Made by a program: the position numbers and the translations under genes. Shown piece by piece: positions 1 to 11,028 of a stretch of 64,000 bases of DNA (positions within the stretch are counted from its first letter, which is position 1; the number at the start of each line of letters is the position of its first letter). This DNA is from Trachythela sp. YZ-2020. Taxonomy: Eukaryota; Cnidaria; Anthozoa; Malacalcyonacea; Clavulariidae. Below the pieces are notes generated by a model. The model saw only the letters and a list, made by a program, of their open reading frames with translations, ran no database searches and was not told the origin of the DNA. The DNA lies in the NCBI GenBank assembly GCA_016169945.1, contig JADLSH010000052.1:372001-436000 (forward strand), in the 5' to 3' direction.

Positions 1-702
1 TGATAATTTGATAGTTTGTTTTAAAGTTTATTTGTGCGGAATCATACACACGTTGTACTTTTTGCTTTAGTCGAAGTGCCAGTGTCGATATTTTTGCTTT
101 GGTAGTTGTAATATAGGCTATTTCATCGCTTTAGTATGGACTATTCTGTCGCTGCTATAAATAGGTCTACTACCCTATATAGTCTATATTAATATATTGT
201 TGCTTTCGTGTTTATACTAAATTTGGACGCTTAAAAACCATTTTTTGTCGATTTAGTGCCCATTATTTTGCTCTTTTGGTGTTTTATATTCGCTTTTATA
301 GTGCCCATTATTTTTAAAATTTACTATTTTGTCGCTGTATTAGTATCCACTATTTATAGTCTATTTTGTTTACCTTTTAGTTTTAATACTATAAAAGAAG
401 CTAGGGCTAGGATTGTCTACTATTCTATCGACTATATTCTATCGACTATATTCTATATTTAAAATACGGATTTATTTCAAATGAAAGTTTAATTGTCACT
501 TATACGTAAAATAATTTCAAATATAAACTCTTTTCACTGAGGAATCTTCCGTTGATAAGTAAAACTATTTTGCTTTGACAATAAAAAAATATGTTGAAAA
601 AATATTTCACAAGCCGGTTAACTTATTGATTTAATAGTCTATTTTTAAATATCAGTTCTGTAAAAGAGAGAACCGCCCTTTGGCACTGTGTCTGGTTTAA
701 AA
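1..702. other. AT-rich stretch, no gene seen
   Basis: No supported coding exon or RNA gene is visible. The stretch holds short degenerate motifs around ctattttgtcg and tctatcgacta between about 110 and 470, which look like decayed low-complexity repeats. Confidence 0.5.
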
Positions 703-868
703 ATGAATTCTACAACTAGTGCTTCTCCGATAAATTTAACAACTCTCACTGAAAACGACGACGTTCCCGGCTCATATTTTGAGCATGATCCATCAGATTA
801 TACTGTCGATCAACTCAAGCGGTGGTTAAAATGTAGAGGCTTGAAGCAAAGTGGTAAACGCCGAAGGC
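703..868 (+). pseudogene. truncated first exon with SAP-type motif
   Basis: Reading from the ATG at 703, the exon encodes a short acidic N-terminus followed by a SAP-like helix-turn-helix core (DYTVDQLKRWLKCRGLKQSG). SAP modules bind DNA and often open proteins encoded by transposon-linked genes. A GTAAAC donor-like site follows KQSG, but the second SAP helix is missing and the sequence runs straight into GGCCC-rich junction DNA and then into an opposite-strand THAP exon. No downstream exon is recognisable. I see the motif directly; the family assignment is from knowledge of SAP domains. It is most likely a truncated remnant of a larger SAP-containing repeat gene. Confidence 0.5.
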
Positions 869-905
869 CCTTTACCACTTTGGCCCTTTATCCGTGGGCC
901 CTTTC

Positions 906-1146
906 TCGCCTGGCCATGAACTGCACAAATATATGTGTTCCTATTCATCATTGATACATCAAAGTTTTTCCGCGAACATGCTGAAACCCAGCGACGAGAC
1001 TTTTCAATTCCTTGCGACGGTTTTGGAAAAGGTATAAATACCTTTTGCCCAGAACCTCTCATTTCCTGAAGCGATTTCGGCAATTTTTCTGGATATCTCG
1101 AATCACTTGCACACGTTCCCCAGCAACAGTGCTTAGTACTAACCAT
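906..1146 (-). pseudogene. truncated THAP-like zinc-finger exon
   Basis: From the ATG at 1146 the minus strand reads a THAP-like C2CH finger: HCCWGTC near the N-terminus, a FIPFPKP segment, a conserved Trp in RRWVSACSRKNF, and the closing C-x2-H in NTYICAVHG. THAP domains are DNA-binding modules of P-type transposases and their domesticated relatives. The frame stays open into junction DNA and meets the facing SAP exon at about 870-910. No second exon is visible. It is probably the 5' exon of a repeat-borne gene that was truncated and joined to the SAP fragment; a different THAP exon occurs at about 20.05 kb. Confidence 0.6.
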
Positions 1147-1304
1147 GTTCTAACTTTGGTGTAAATTTGAATGAGTTTTAGTGCAGATAAAATAAAAAAA
1201 TATGCCAATGATAGTTCGCTGCTAGTATAATTCTATATTAAATAGTAGTTTGTTTGTCTGAGTCTCGTGGGGGGTCTTAGCTGAGGGAATCTATTTTTAG
1301 CTAC

Positions 1305-2045
1305 TTGAGACAACGCTATTTGAAACGAAGCGAACCACGTACTAATGCAAGTCAAAACAATGCGCATGCCGAAAACCAGAGAAACAGACTTGAAAATCAC
1401 CACGATAATCGATCAGGTAATCAAGTCAGATTATCGGATAATCAAGGCAGACCATCAGGTAATCAACGAAGATCGTCTGATAATCAAGAAACCAGTTCAG
1501 ATAATCTCAACCGATCGTCATATAATCAAAGGAAATTATCAGATAGTCAATATAACAGTCTAGATAATCAAGATAACAATACAAATAATGAAGGTAACAG
1601 TTCGGATAATCAAGGTAATTCAAATAATCAAAGGAACAGCATTACCTATCAAGGACGTAGTTCTCTAGTAAATAATGGAATCGATGAACAAAGTGCTCGA
1701 TGTGAAAACGAAAACAACCTTTGTCAACAACCCAACTTCAATGACAACAGCAAACCATCTAACAAAAGTTTACCCCATGCAAAATCTGGAAAGGAATTTT
1801 TAATGAATTTTAAACTGGCAAAATCTTGTTTAATCGTTGTGGTATGCTCGTTTATAACGTTTATTCTACCTGTGATCTTCCAACCGGTACAGATAAAGTT
1901 AAGTGAATTTGATGTACTGATATTTTATGGTTGGTGTGATATTTTAATTCTATTGAACTCGACATTGAACTCCCTGATATTCTTCTGGACAAGTAATTTG
2001 CTGAAAAATGAAGCTAAGAATGTTTTGAAAAATATTTGTTGTTGA
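1305..2045 (+). pseudogene. 3' half of Asn-rich class A GPCR (5'-truncated copy)
   Basis: The frame is open for about 246 codons and is clearly paralogous to residues 215-457 of the intact receptor at 13374-14747: end of TM5/ICL3, an Asn/Ser/Asp-rich repeat region (DNQ.RSS heptads), TM6 (SFITFILPV), TM7 (LLNSTLNSLIFFW) and the same KNICC-type tail. TM1-TM5 are missing; upstream DNA at 1150-1300 is unrelated. A sequence resembling a splice acceptor (tatttttag) lies just before the homologous part, so a chimeric 3' exon is possible, but the simplest reading is a 5'-truncated duplicate whose frame has not yet decayed. Its 3' flank (2046-2332) matches those at 14748-15040 and 49030-49320. Confidence 0.75.
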
Positions 2046-2332
2046 CTTGTCCTTATCAATGTAGAAGTATAGACAGTTATGTTTGTTGTGAATATGAACG
2101 TCTGGAGTCCGAAAACGGTGTGGAAACACTTGCTGAAAAATGAATTTCTGAGTGACTTAACAAGAATCGAAGGCAAGCTCTATGGTTTAACATATCAGCG
2201 CTGTGACTACTGAAAATCCTGATGAATTTACCGTCGGTTGATATAGAGAGTTGATTAAATTATTTACAATTCAAACCTAATTGATTCGGCCTAATTGTTA
2301 TACGATGAATCTATAAAGGCGAAGCCAAGTAA

Positions 2333-3190
2333 TCCCCGAGCCGGCGCGAAGCGCCGTGCGAGGGTACTAATTCCGCTCGGAGATTTACACCCGGGTATGT
2401 GAAAACATTGTGGAATGCAAAGTCGTCCGCCATTTTTTTTTGTCATGGACGGGACGGTTTTGTAAGTTATGCGCATGCGCAAGTTCAAGCCGAGAGAAGA
2501 CTTCCATCACAGACCATTTTGCAAACTTTTTTCAAAAATAGTTTTGCACTCATTTTATAAGTAAGTCTCTATGTAAGTAAACAAGATAAATGAAAATTAC
2601 TTAGAGGACAAATTAACAAGAGGAAAAACAGTCGAAAGACCGAAAAAGGAGCGTTTTAAACAGGCAAGTGTCTATTTTGCATGTTTGCTTTGCCGATTTT
2701 TTAACATAGCATGCAGTATAGTTTGTGAATTTGAAAATGTGTAGATCATTCTGCGTGATCAATACAACATTGATTGATCGTTAAGAGCATTTTAGTATCG
2801 ATTCAAATATGTTATAGAAAAATAAAAAACATTAAATCTCAAAAACTTCATTGCAAAAGCAAGTGCGAAGTACAAAAATACTCCTCGAAAAGCAGTTGAA
2901 GTTTTTTGAAAATTTCGAAACGTTTTGTGAACGTCTAAGGTTGAATGTTACAGTAAATCAAAGCTAAAAGAGTACATAATAGCATATACCCACTTTATAT
3001 AGTTGGCAATTGATAATTTTATAGTTAAAAACAAAACAATATTTTGTACAAATTAAAATATAAAAAATATACAATGTTGCGTGTTACCATGGTTACATTA
3101 GTCGACTCAGTACTTCATGTTACAATAACTTTTGGGGAGTAAATTGTTTGGTTCAAATGGGCGAGGGGTTCTGCATGCATGTATTTCTAG
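2333..3190 (+). mobile_element. non-autonomous Helitron, copy H1
   Basis: Starts TCCCCGAGCC and ends ATTTCTAG, inserted between A (2332) and T (3191) with no target duplication: the Helitron signature (5' TC, 3' CTAG, AT target). The paralogous GPCR 3' flanks at about 15040 and 49325 carry the uninterrupted site (ctaattatttcg), which fixes both ends. Near the 5' end is a GC-rich hairpin (GGCGC gaa GCGCC); near the 3' end is the palindrome TGCATGCA. No RepHel protein is encoded. Related copies: 7949-9667, 23431-24340 (-), partial 53422-53650 (-), partial 62291-62748 (-). Confidence 0.85.
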
Positions 3191-3534
3191 TTATTTCAAT
3201 AATGGACGAAAAATCAAAACATTTCAGCTGTTCATTTGAAAAAGAAAGACTCTTACATGTACTAACATATTTATAGTTTCCCATCATCTATATACATGAC
3301 TTTAATTTTAAAAGTGTTGAATATCAATTTGAGATCAAGGTTATGGCATAAGAGTTTGATAAAGTGATCTTAATTTCCTTGGCGAGCCGTGGCCCTGGGT
3401 ATTGAATGAAATCCTATTGACGGCAATTTGAAATAACGAATATTTTCTTTAGAAATTGGTTGTCATGTTGAAGAACTGTATTATAAAAGGAGAAGTATAA
3501 AAGTAGAAGTACTCGTTAAAAGAGAAGTACAGTT
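3191..3534 (+). repeat. GPCR-family flank duplicate with relic promoter
   Basis: Continues the GPCR 3' flank after the Helitron and matches 15050-15300 and 49330-49590. It ends in a relic of the family's promoter (3478-3530), including TATAAAAG and the ctcgttaaaagagaagtacag leader segment, after which homology stops. No start codon or receptor sequence follows. Confidence 0.7.
3482..3489 (+). promoter_or_regulatory. orphan TATA box of GPCR-family promoter
   Basis: TATAAAAG in the same context as those upstream of the receptor copies at 13273, 16704 and 50403. Here no receptor follows. Confidence 0.5.
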
Positions 3535-3680
3535 TTACTTACAACACACAATGTGAGTGCATTTTCGTTGTTGTATATGCATTGTGTTCTTCTGTTCTAT
3601 TGCTGATAACACCCCATGAAGGCGAGCCAGCATGACTTTTAATGCAACAACTGTACCTAAGTTAGCTGTGAAATTATAGT
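3535..3680 (+). repeat. dispersed repeat D (copy at 53288-53421)
   Basis: About 145 bp starting tttacttacaacacacaat and running to cctaagttagctgtgaaat, matched in direct orientation at 53288-53421, where it joins a Helitron 3' fragment. No coding capacity seen. Confidence 0.65.
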
Positions 3681-4098
3681 TTCTCACCAAATTTGTTGTG
3701 TAAGTATTACTTAATATATACAAATGTCCAAAATAGGGATTGCCGAGAAGATACTTATAGTAGTAATGTAGGTACCGCTCGGGCCCCTTTTTTGAGGGGT
3801 GCATGAGGTTGCGCCCCTTATACAGTTAATGGATAAAACGGGAGAATAATGGATACAGAACGTGTTGTACATCCGATAATTTTAAAGCACATTTTTGCAT
3901 CTATTTTTTAACCAAGTAAAATAAGGCCTGCTTCCAAGAGCGTGTTATTCTTAAATGCCATCACTCGCTTGGGAGTATTTATTGTAGGATCCTCGTAGCC
4001 GTGCTCTTTTTCACCTTTTAAAACCATAAGTTTCCATTTCTTTAACCCATACCGAGCAAGCACATCTCGGATATACTTGTTAACTAACCCAATTTCTA
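3681..4098. other. intergenic, nothing recognised
   Basis: No open frame with recognisable motifs, no RNA gene and no repeat boundary found. Confidence 0.4.
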
Positions 4099-4399
4099 TG
4101 ACTACGACTACGACTACGACTACGACTACGACTACGACTACGACTACGACTACGACTACGACTACGACTACGACTGCGACACGACTACGACTAAGATTAC
4201 GACTGCGACTACGACTACGACTACGACTACGACTACGACTAAGATTACGACTACGACTACGACTAAGATTACGACTACGACTACGACTACCACTACGACT
4301 ACGACTACGACTACGACTAAGACTACGACTAAGACTAAGACTACGACTACGACTAAGATTACGATTACGACTACGACTGCCACTACGACTACGACTGCG
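4099..4399 (+). repeat. (GACTAC)n hexanucleotide array
   Basis: About 300 bp of gactac repeats with single-base variants (aagact, aagatt, gccact, gcgact). Both strands stay open as Thr-Thr, Arg-Leu or Val-Val dipeptide runs, an artefact of the hexamer and not a gene. Confidence 0.95.
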
Positions 4400-4472
4400 A
4401 GGGTAAGGTAAGGTAAAACTTTATTTAGACAAGCTAACCCCTTCAATAATTATTGATTTCCATGGGGTGCGT

Positions 4473-4584
4473 GACTACAACTATGACTACGACTACGACT
4501 GCCACTACGACTACGACTGCGACTGCGACTACGACTACGACTACGACTACGACTACGACTACGACTACGACTACGACTACGACT
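4473..4584 (+). repeat. second (GACTAC)n array
   Basis: A shorter array of the same hexamer, separated from the first by about 75 bp of unique sequence. Confidence 0.95.
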
Positions 4585-4620
4585 TTGATTAGTTCCAACT
4601 CGAGGGAGCCTAGCTCCAAA

Positions 4621-5415
4621 TCGGAACATGGATAGAGTTCAAGGTTGTTTAAAGTTATACGAGCATGCAACAAAATTGCTGCAACTTGCAACAAAAGCTG
4701 ATTTCAACGCGTGTTAAATCAAAATGGTTGCAGATGTTGCCTCGTGTTTTGTGACATATGTGCGAAAATGTATAATTAACATGCATTGAAATCAGTTTTT
4801 GTTGCAAGTTGGAGCAATTTTGTTGCTCATAATTACTACTTTGCCTTAAACCACCAACTTCGCAGTTGTGCACATTTTTGTCATTTGATGTTTTTTCAAA
4901 TTGTATGACGTGTCGCTAACATCGGGGCTGGATGCTTTATTTAACTGATGGCAAAACACTATTAAAAGTTGCAATTTGAGCTTCAACTTCATTTAATATA
5001 TTCTATATATGCCTTAAAATTTACATTTTACTGGCATAACTTCGCAAAGATTACATTTCTTTTAGCGATGGTGTATTTAAAAATTTTAAACGTTAATATG
5101 GCTGTGATTGTAAACATGGTATAGCCCATTCCTTAGTTGCTTGTTTCTACAGTGTAGCCAGTGTTGGTGTTTCCATTAGTTAGATCATTTACCACTACAA
5201 CTGGATGACCATTCATCTCATCAGATGACGTTTGCCATCCATCACCATAACTACCAAGTGGGTAAGCTGGTTCGCCATGTTTGGCAACATCAAGACCTGC
5301 GAGTAGAAAATATTTACATTGAAGCCCCGGTCAAATGAGAATGAGAGTTGATGAGAGTTGCAACTCCCGCTCGCGTTTTACCGCCAACTCTCATCACCTC
5401 AACTTTGAGGTGGTT
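4621..5415. repeat. segmental duplicate S2, copy a (with 35611-36418)
   Basis: Colinear and same-orientation with 35611-36418: the shared block runs from the ggaacatggata motif through non-coding DNA, the last Amt exon and the first part of a GAGAGTTGA MITE. A second block resumes at 7133-7443 against 38602-38930. The DNA between the blocks differs: copy a holds the penultimate Amt exon, copy b holds a Penelope-like fragment. Confidence 0.8.
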
Positions 5416-6166
5416 CAAATTTTGATAAAGAGTTGATGAGAGTTTTTGTTCGTTTGGCCGGTACGCGTGGTAATATCCAGTCAACTCTCATCAACTCTCA
5501 TCCTCGTTGGACCAGGGTTTAAGTTATCAAATTTTAATTTGAGCTCTGTTTCTCACAAGAAAATTATATAACAAAAATGAAATGTTTGTGATAACACTCT
5601 ATGTGAACAGAATACGAAAACTGATATGACAGTCCAACAGTTTACCACCTGAACCCTGATTGGTTGTTGGTTTTGAGTGGTAATTCTTATCCCGCCCACC
5701 TCATGTGTACAGGAAGCTTCTCCATGTGTTGTCGGTACAAAAGAACGCACTCAGCTCAAATTAACTTAGTGGACGGAAATAAGTGTGAAGTTATACGTAA
5801 CATTCAAACATGCATTTGAAACAGAACAAGAAGACCAAAGAAATCATGAGGACATTAGACGAACGTTTAAGCAAAAACGTTTTATTTTCTGTATACGTTT
5901 TCGCTACCTCGCGTTAATACAAACAATCTTCAGTATAAGAAAAAATTCAAAAGCATGTGAACATTACCTTTGATTTCAATGTCACTTGATACTCGTAAGA
6001 TCTTCAGCGCTTTGAGGGTTCCAAATATGATAATGCCCCAAACTGCACTCCAGGCTGAGATCACTAAAGCACAGACAATATTCCACCCCAATCACCTTGA
6101 AATGCGAGTTCGTTCCACTTGAAAAACACTCCGCCACAACTCCCCAAAATCCACCACCGTAGTGTA
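5133..6166 (-). pseudogene. ammonium transporter, last two exons only (AMT/Mep/Rh)
   Basis: Exon 5968-6166 encodes an AMT TM10-TM11 block: VHYGGGFWGVVAE, the aromatic/Trp-rich stretch, then WSAVWGIIIFGTLKALKILR. It splices at a GTAATG donor to exon 5133-5296 (acceptor CTCGCAG), giving the family's C-terminal signature KGLDVAKHGEPAYPLGSYG and a tail ending TVETSN before TAA. AMT proteins move ammonium across membranes. The first exon has two 1-base losses, in a T run (after VVAECF) and an A run (GGA-AAT), so it does not translate cleanly. Homopolymer sequencing error is a real alternative for both. No upstream exons lie between 6170 and 7440, so this is at best a partial copy. The final exon is paralogous to 36072-36253. 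Confidence 0.85.
5324..5518. mobile_element. MITE with TGAGAGTTGA repeats, in Amt intron
   Basis: Inverted ends (GCCCCGGTCAAATGAGAATG on the left; the right end reads CCCTGGTCCAACGAGGATG on the other strand) and several GATGAGAGTTG / CAACTCTCATC motifs in both orientations. It lies in the intron between the two Amt exons. A truncated copy occupies the equivalent place at 36281-36418, so insertion predates the duplication. Confidence 0.7.
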
Positions 6167-6169
6167 CTA

Positions 6170-7132
6170 GAAAATTTTGTAAGTCTGCATTATCAATGCT
6201 CTTAATGAGTGGGCAAAAATTATAGTTTGCTGCTTTTAATTGAGAAACAAGTTCTAAGTGATTTTCAAGAAAGTCATTTTAAACCAATTAATCTTCAAAT
6301 ATAGAATTAAATTTCTACCAGAGAAAGTTTTCCAAAAAATGACATGAATACAAGATTAATCGTAGTTTTACTTTTAATTGGAATGTTTTTGAATCGGATA
6401 GTCATGGGAGAAAAAGTATCTATGACTGCTGAACTTGCTCGTCTAATGCTGTCCCGTCCCGTAAGTATTTTACTCGTCTTTGTCTCGTGAGTAATGGGGA
6501 TTATTCTGCTCCTCCATAGGTCTTGATCGTACTTTGGTTGTATGCTGTATTCGTCAACCAAGAAAACTTTCTGAGTAAACTTCCGTTTGTCTTTATGAGT
6601 AGATGGATTTCAATAACCGTCATTGTGCAACAGGTGGTGATCAATCGGCAGTATCGGGAGATAAAACCCCTTAATTCATTCTACATTATCAACCTTTCTA
6701 TACAAGCTTTCTTTCAATGATTATTTGTAATTTTAATATTTTTTCTACAAATATCTCAATTTTTGTCGAAGTCTAACCAGAACAAAGTCGGCTCAAGCAC
6801 ATATTGCGGAGATAAAAACAATTTAAAAAATACTCATAACACAATAAATAATGGTAATTGAACTGAGTGGAGTGCATCAAGTCAAATGCGTGATTACAAA
6901 ATCTTGCGATTTGTAATCACAAGCTTGATTTCAGACCAAAATTGCACGACACGAAGTTCAGTTTCCACTTTATTATATTCATTTTGAAATCTATAATCTA
7001 AATTTTTTTTTTAAACCGGAAGCGGTATTTAATAATACAATTGACACACCCACGATACTCCCTGAAATGCCGTAGCATAGCAACAATATGAACAGTAATT
7101 TGACAAAAAGACTCAGTATAACAAACACAATG
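6170..7132. other. intergenic, nothing recognised
   Basis: AT-rich DNA upstream of the Amt fragment. I looked for further Amt exons (for example an IDDPLDAVAV- or GGSQ-type exon) and found none. Confidence 0.4.
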
Positions 7133-7443
7133 TCAGTGGATTTATAGAAATAAAGACCGCAAAAGTAAGTTTAAAGATATCGTAGACTTTACATGTAAAT
7201 TGATAAACGTTTCTTGTGATTTTGTGCATTCAAACATCGACACTACGATCGATTATTCCATTTTTTAATACCTTTTGGCTTTGTGTTCAGTTTTGGCTGT
7301 TGCTCAAATGAAACTTGTTTTTGTTGACATTTTGACAATGTTTGATTCAAAATTGTGTTGATAATTTGGCCAGTACTATTTGTGAAAAATTATTTGATGT
7401 TCTTTTAAGTTTGGCTCGCCTTTATGTAAAAAACTGCAGTAAT
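7133..7443. repeat. segmental duplicate S2, second block (with 38602-38930)
   Basis: Direct match to 38602-38930, from tcagtggatttatagaaataaagaccgc to aaaaaactgcagtaat. The match ends exactly where the MITE-like element at 7444 begins. Confidence 0.8.
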
Positions 7444-7948
7444 TAAGAAAGAGGAAACGAGTCCGCATGCTTTGTGGTGTGTTAATATTCAATTTTCGTA
7501 AACTCGCGTCCTTATTGGTCAATTTGTACCACGTGTGTGCATTTTATATAGCAACAACGCACGGCCGTACCGTTATAGTTTATATCAGCACGGCAAGATG
7601 GCGCCCGAATTCACGATTGGAAAAGTTTATAAGATTTCTTTATTTTAAACCGAAGACAATCCCAAAACCACGAAGTAGCCAAATTTCTAAAATAATTTCG
7701 TATTTAAACGTAAACATGTGTTGTTTATTTAGTTTATTTTACGAATTTACGGAATATAAGTTGTGAATATAAGTTGTGAATCCACTCACAGAGTGCTTTA
7801 ATCCTTAAATAAAGCACACCACAAGCTCGAGAAGCGTGTAAAACGCTTAAGCGTGTTTACACGCTTCTCTCGTGTTCTCCCAACATTCACCGAGTGCTTT
7901 ATCACACGAAAAAGGCTCAAGACGAGTTTTTCTATTTCTTTTATATCA
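7444..7948. mobile_element. TIR element with long hairpin, interrupted on the right by Helitron H2
   Basis: Left end AAGAAAGAGGAAACGAGTCC is inverted relative to gactcaag-type sequence ending tttttctatttctttt near 7940. The interior includes a near-perfect palindrome (gagaagcgtgtaaaacgctt / aagcgtgtttacacgcttctc, about 7830-7872). The right part, together with the DNA after the Helitron (9668-9875), matches 41345-41800 in inverted orientation. No transposase frame. Confidence 0.6.
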
Positions 7949-9667
7949 TCCCCGAGCCAACGGCGCGAAGCGCAGTTTCGAGCGATAGCCCGGGGCGAGG
8001 TACTAATTCCGCTTGGCTATTTATTACACCCGGGAAAAAAGGAGAGCTATGCGAAACCAAAGTTCCTGGTGTGTGGCTATGTTTCATGGGTGTCATGGGT
8101 GAACTTTTCGTGGACATCGCGTGGGCTGTATTGTCAGGAGCGGAATGAGCGAAGATTTCATAAACATGAGAAATTCTGAATATTTTAGGGACTTTATAAA
8201 GAAGAGCTGTGGGGCAAATTTTATCCCTTTTGCTTTATATGAAAGGATAAGAAGAGATATATGAGCGAAAATATAAGGCGAGTTACAATTATGTTATAAT
8301 TGTTGATGTATGTGTTCATTAACTTCATGGCATATTATCCCAGACTGGAAACTTTGCAAATGGCGCGGAGAAGAAAATTGGACGATATTGTTTGGCGCGG
8401 ATATATATTAAAAAGACTAAAATTTGCGCGGTCAAAACTAGCAGCCAGATGAATGTTTTTTTCACGACGTTACTTGATTATAAAACGATGTATGTACAGT
8501 GACTTGATTTATAAAAATGACAACAAATGGCGCGGATTTTTTAGAGAAGAGAAATTTTAACTGCGTATGGCAAACAGTTTTTTTTTTTTTTTTGCGCGGA
8601 TGCGGATGAAAAAGCGTGGCGGAAGTTCTTCTCCGCGCGCGCATTACATTAATTACAGTGATATTATTATCATTGTTGTTTTAAAAACTGTTGCCTAAAT
8701 AGTCAGTCTCGTTTAATTCCAGTTTAATTTAAGTGTCCTATATTTTATGTTACAAAAAGCTATAAATTAAAAGGAAAGCGAAGCCAGTTTTACGAGAGAA
8801 TTGTATGCTTTCAACCGCGTGATTTCATTTCAATAAGGAATTTATATATAAATGCAGTTTTGTTTTATGAACTTTACTTGTTTATTTTTGAACTGTTTTA
8901 TGAATTTTACATTATTTTACAGGAAACGTTATAGGGTTAAAAAAGTTTAATTTTTTTTATGTTATTACGCATTCTAATATTTTATTTTACCTACATGATA
9001 TATTTCAGTATTCTATTGTTAAAACCATTAATATTTTAACTACATTGCCGGTTTTGTAGTGTAATTTGTACGCTAAAAACTGTAAAAGAAATTTTCTTAC
9101 TGATCGTGTTGCCATAACTACAGTGCTTCCACAGTTTGAAACAAATTTCCATTGTTTATCCTTGCAAAAATCCTTAAAATTCCTTTATATAATTCCTTTA
9201 TATTTAAATTTTCTTCCAGTTTTCCTTTGTTTTCCATCCAAACTATATATTACAGTAATATGACTAAAATTGTCATGGCACATTTGAGATGAACGGAAAC
9301 ACTTAGTATTTATGTCAAGTACTACATTTAAATGGTAATAGCCTTTGGAGGAGGGGGAGATTCATTATCGTTTTCCCCGCCAAAATCTTGTCTGAAACCC
9401 AGATAACAGACTCGGTCAGTAGGCCACTAATTTACCGAGTGCCATTTCCAGCAGTAAAAATTTGGTTCAACTGCCAAATTTTCCAGTTAAGCAATTAACT
9501 CTCGTAGCTTCGCTTTACTCCTTGACGATCCCATTCTGACTAAGTCTATTCTGGTTTTGAGCAAATTATCCTTTGCATGCAGATTTTTGCGACGAAAAGC
9601 TTAGAAAAGTTTAGGAACTGTCGCTGTTTAGCTGTGGCGAGGGGTTGCTGCATGCATGTATTTCTAG
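7949..9667 (+). mobile_element. non-autonomous Helitron, copy H2
   Basis: Begins TCCCCGAGCC, ends GCATGTATTTCTAG, flanked by A (7948) and T (9668). Removing it restores tttatatca|taagtagtatataagc, which matches the uninterrupted inverted copy near 41640 (tttatattataagtgg on the other strand). Ends are clearly those of H1/H3, but the 1.6-kb interior is different and GC-patchy (repeated GGCGCGGA motifs 8360-8640). No helicase or Rep motif seen. Confidence 0.8.
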
Positions 9668-10409
9668 TAAGTAGTATATAAGCACAGTAAACAATTTTGT
9701 TCAAAGATCAAAATTAGGGATTAAAAAGGTACAAAATCTGTTGAAAAAATTTCCAAAATAGTCCACAATGATATTATGAGAGATAGATTGGGTTTTCGTT
9801 GTTCTGCTTCACTTTTGTCCTGGATACGGTACGTATAAAAGCGAAAGTTTTTGTCAAGCTGCTTTGACGACATTGGATGTCAGGATGTCAAGTACCCGCT
9901 AATATGGGTAAAAGAATATAACATGACCCCAATAGGTTAGCGCAACCGGGTTTGAAACACAGTTAAAATTGTGCTTTTCCGAACTTTCAAAGTCATTCAC
10001 GAGTATATTTCTGCCATGATGTTTTCATTTCTCTTTTAGTTTCTATCTAGCTTTATTTCAGTTCAATAGTCTTAGTTCAGTTGTTAAATATGGCTTAAAA
10101 TGTTTTTTGTTTACGTGTGCTATTGACACGTCAACTCAAACTATTTTTGGACCTACAATCCCAGACAAAAACTGTTGTGACACTGCCCAAATATTAATTG
10201 AAAGCTTTATCCCCCTTCCCCCCTTCCTCAATGTTGGTAAAAATCGGCAAATCATCAGGTGAACGACGACAATATCATGAGTTTGCAACATTGAATAAGG
10301 GTAGCAGGGGAAAACCCTATGTGTCACAAGATTTTTACGCAGATTGTAGTCGCGTAATCTTGAAAACGGGTATAAATGTCTGCGACATCTTAGTCGAGTA
10401 GTAATATAG

Positions 10410-10845
10410 GGGCCGATCAACCCTTATTTTTGGGGTGGCACGGGGTGGCACGAGGTCATTAGCATATGAGGGTGGCGTGTTACGTAATTAACATCAAAAG
10501 GTGGGGTGCCGCAACTCATTAGCATATGAGGGTGGCGTGTTACGTAATTAACATAAAAAAGTGGGGTGGCACGTGGTCATTAGCATAGGAGGGTGGGATG
10601 TACGGGGTGCCGCACTAATTAACTTACGGGGTGCCGCAACTCATTAGCATATGAGGGTGGCGTGTTACGTAATTAACATAAAAAAGTGGGGTGACACGGG
10701 GTGGCACGTGGTCATTAGCATAGGAGGGTGGGTGGTACGGGGTGCCGCACTAATTAACATACGGGGTGCCGCAACTCATTAGCATATGAGGATGGCGTGT
10801 TACGTAATTAACATAAAAAATGGGGCCGCAACTCATCATTAACAT
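10410..10845 (+). repeat. left subterminal array of element G
   Basis: Six imperfect units alternating two types (one with GGGGTGCCGCAACTCATTAG, one with GGGGTGGCACGTGGTCATTAG), each with CATTAGCATA(T/G)GAGG and most with TTACGTAATTAACATA. Such arrays are candidate transposase-binding sites. Confidence 0.85.
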
Positions 10846-11028
10846 AAACATTAATTATGTATTGACGTCATAATGATATGCAAGGCGAGTTTGGGCAAAA
10901 CAGTCATTAAGCTGAGCTCAGCATTTTCGTCACAAAAAGAGTTCATCCTGACGCTTTTTATCACAATAGCTATAGCGTCCCTATATATTTTGCCAAGCTT
11001 TGTTTGAGCATCATTTACAAGTAATACG

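Noticed and set aside
1925..2176. Minus-strand frame across the receptor end (also at 14426 and 48906)
   Set aside because: Shadow of the receptor coding strand, repeated in every paralogue only because the coding strand is conserved.
4099..4584. CRISPR-like array
   Set aside because: Simple hexamer repeats without spacers in a eukaryotic genome.
4077..4694. Long open frames encoding poly-Thr, Arg-Leu and poly-Val on both strands
   Set aside because: They are products of the GACTAC hexamer array, open in most frames, with no flanking coding signal.
10136..10420. Open frames on both strands at 10.14-10.42 kb
   Set aside because: They lie in a 230-bp block absent from the duplicate and run into the end of element G; no domain is recognisable.
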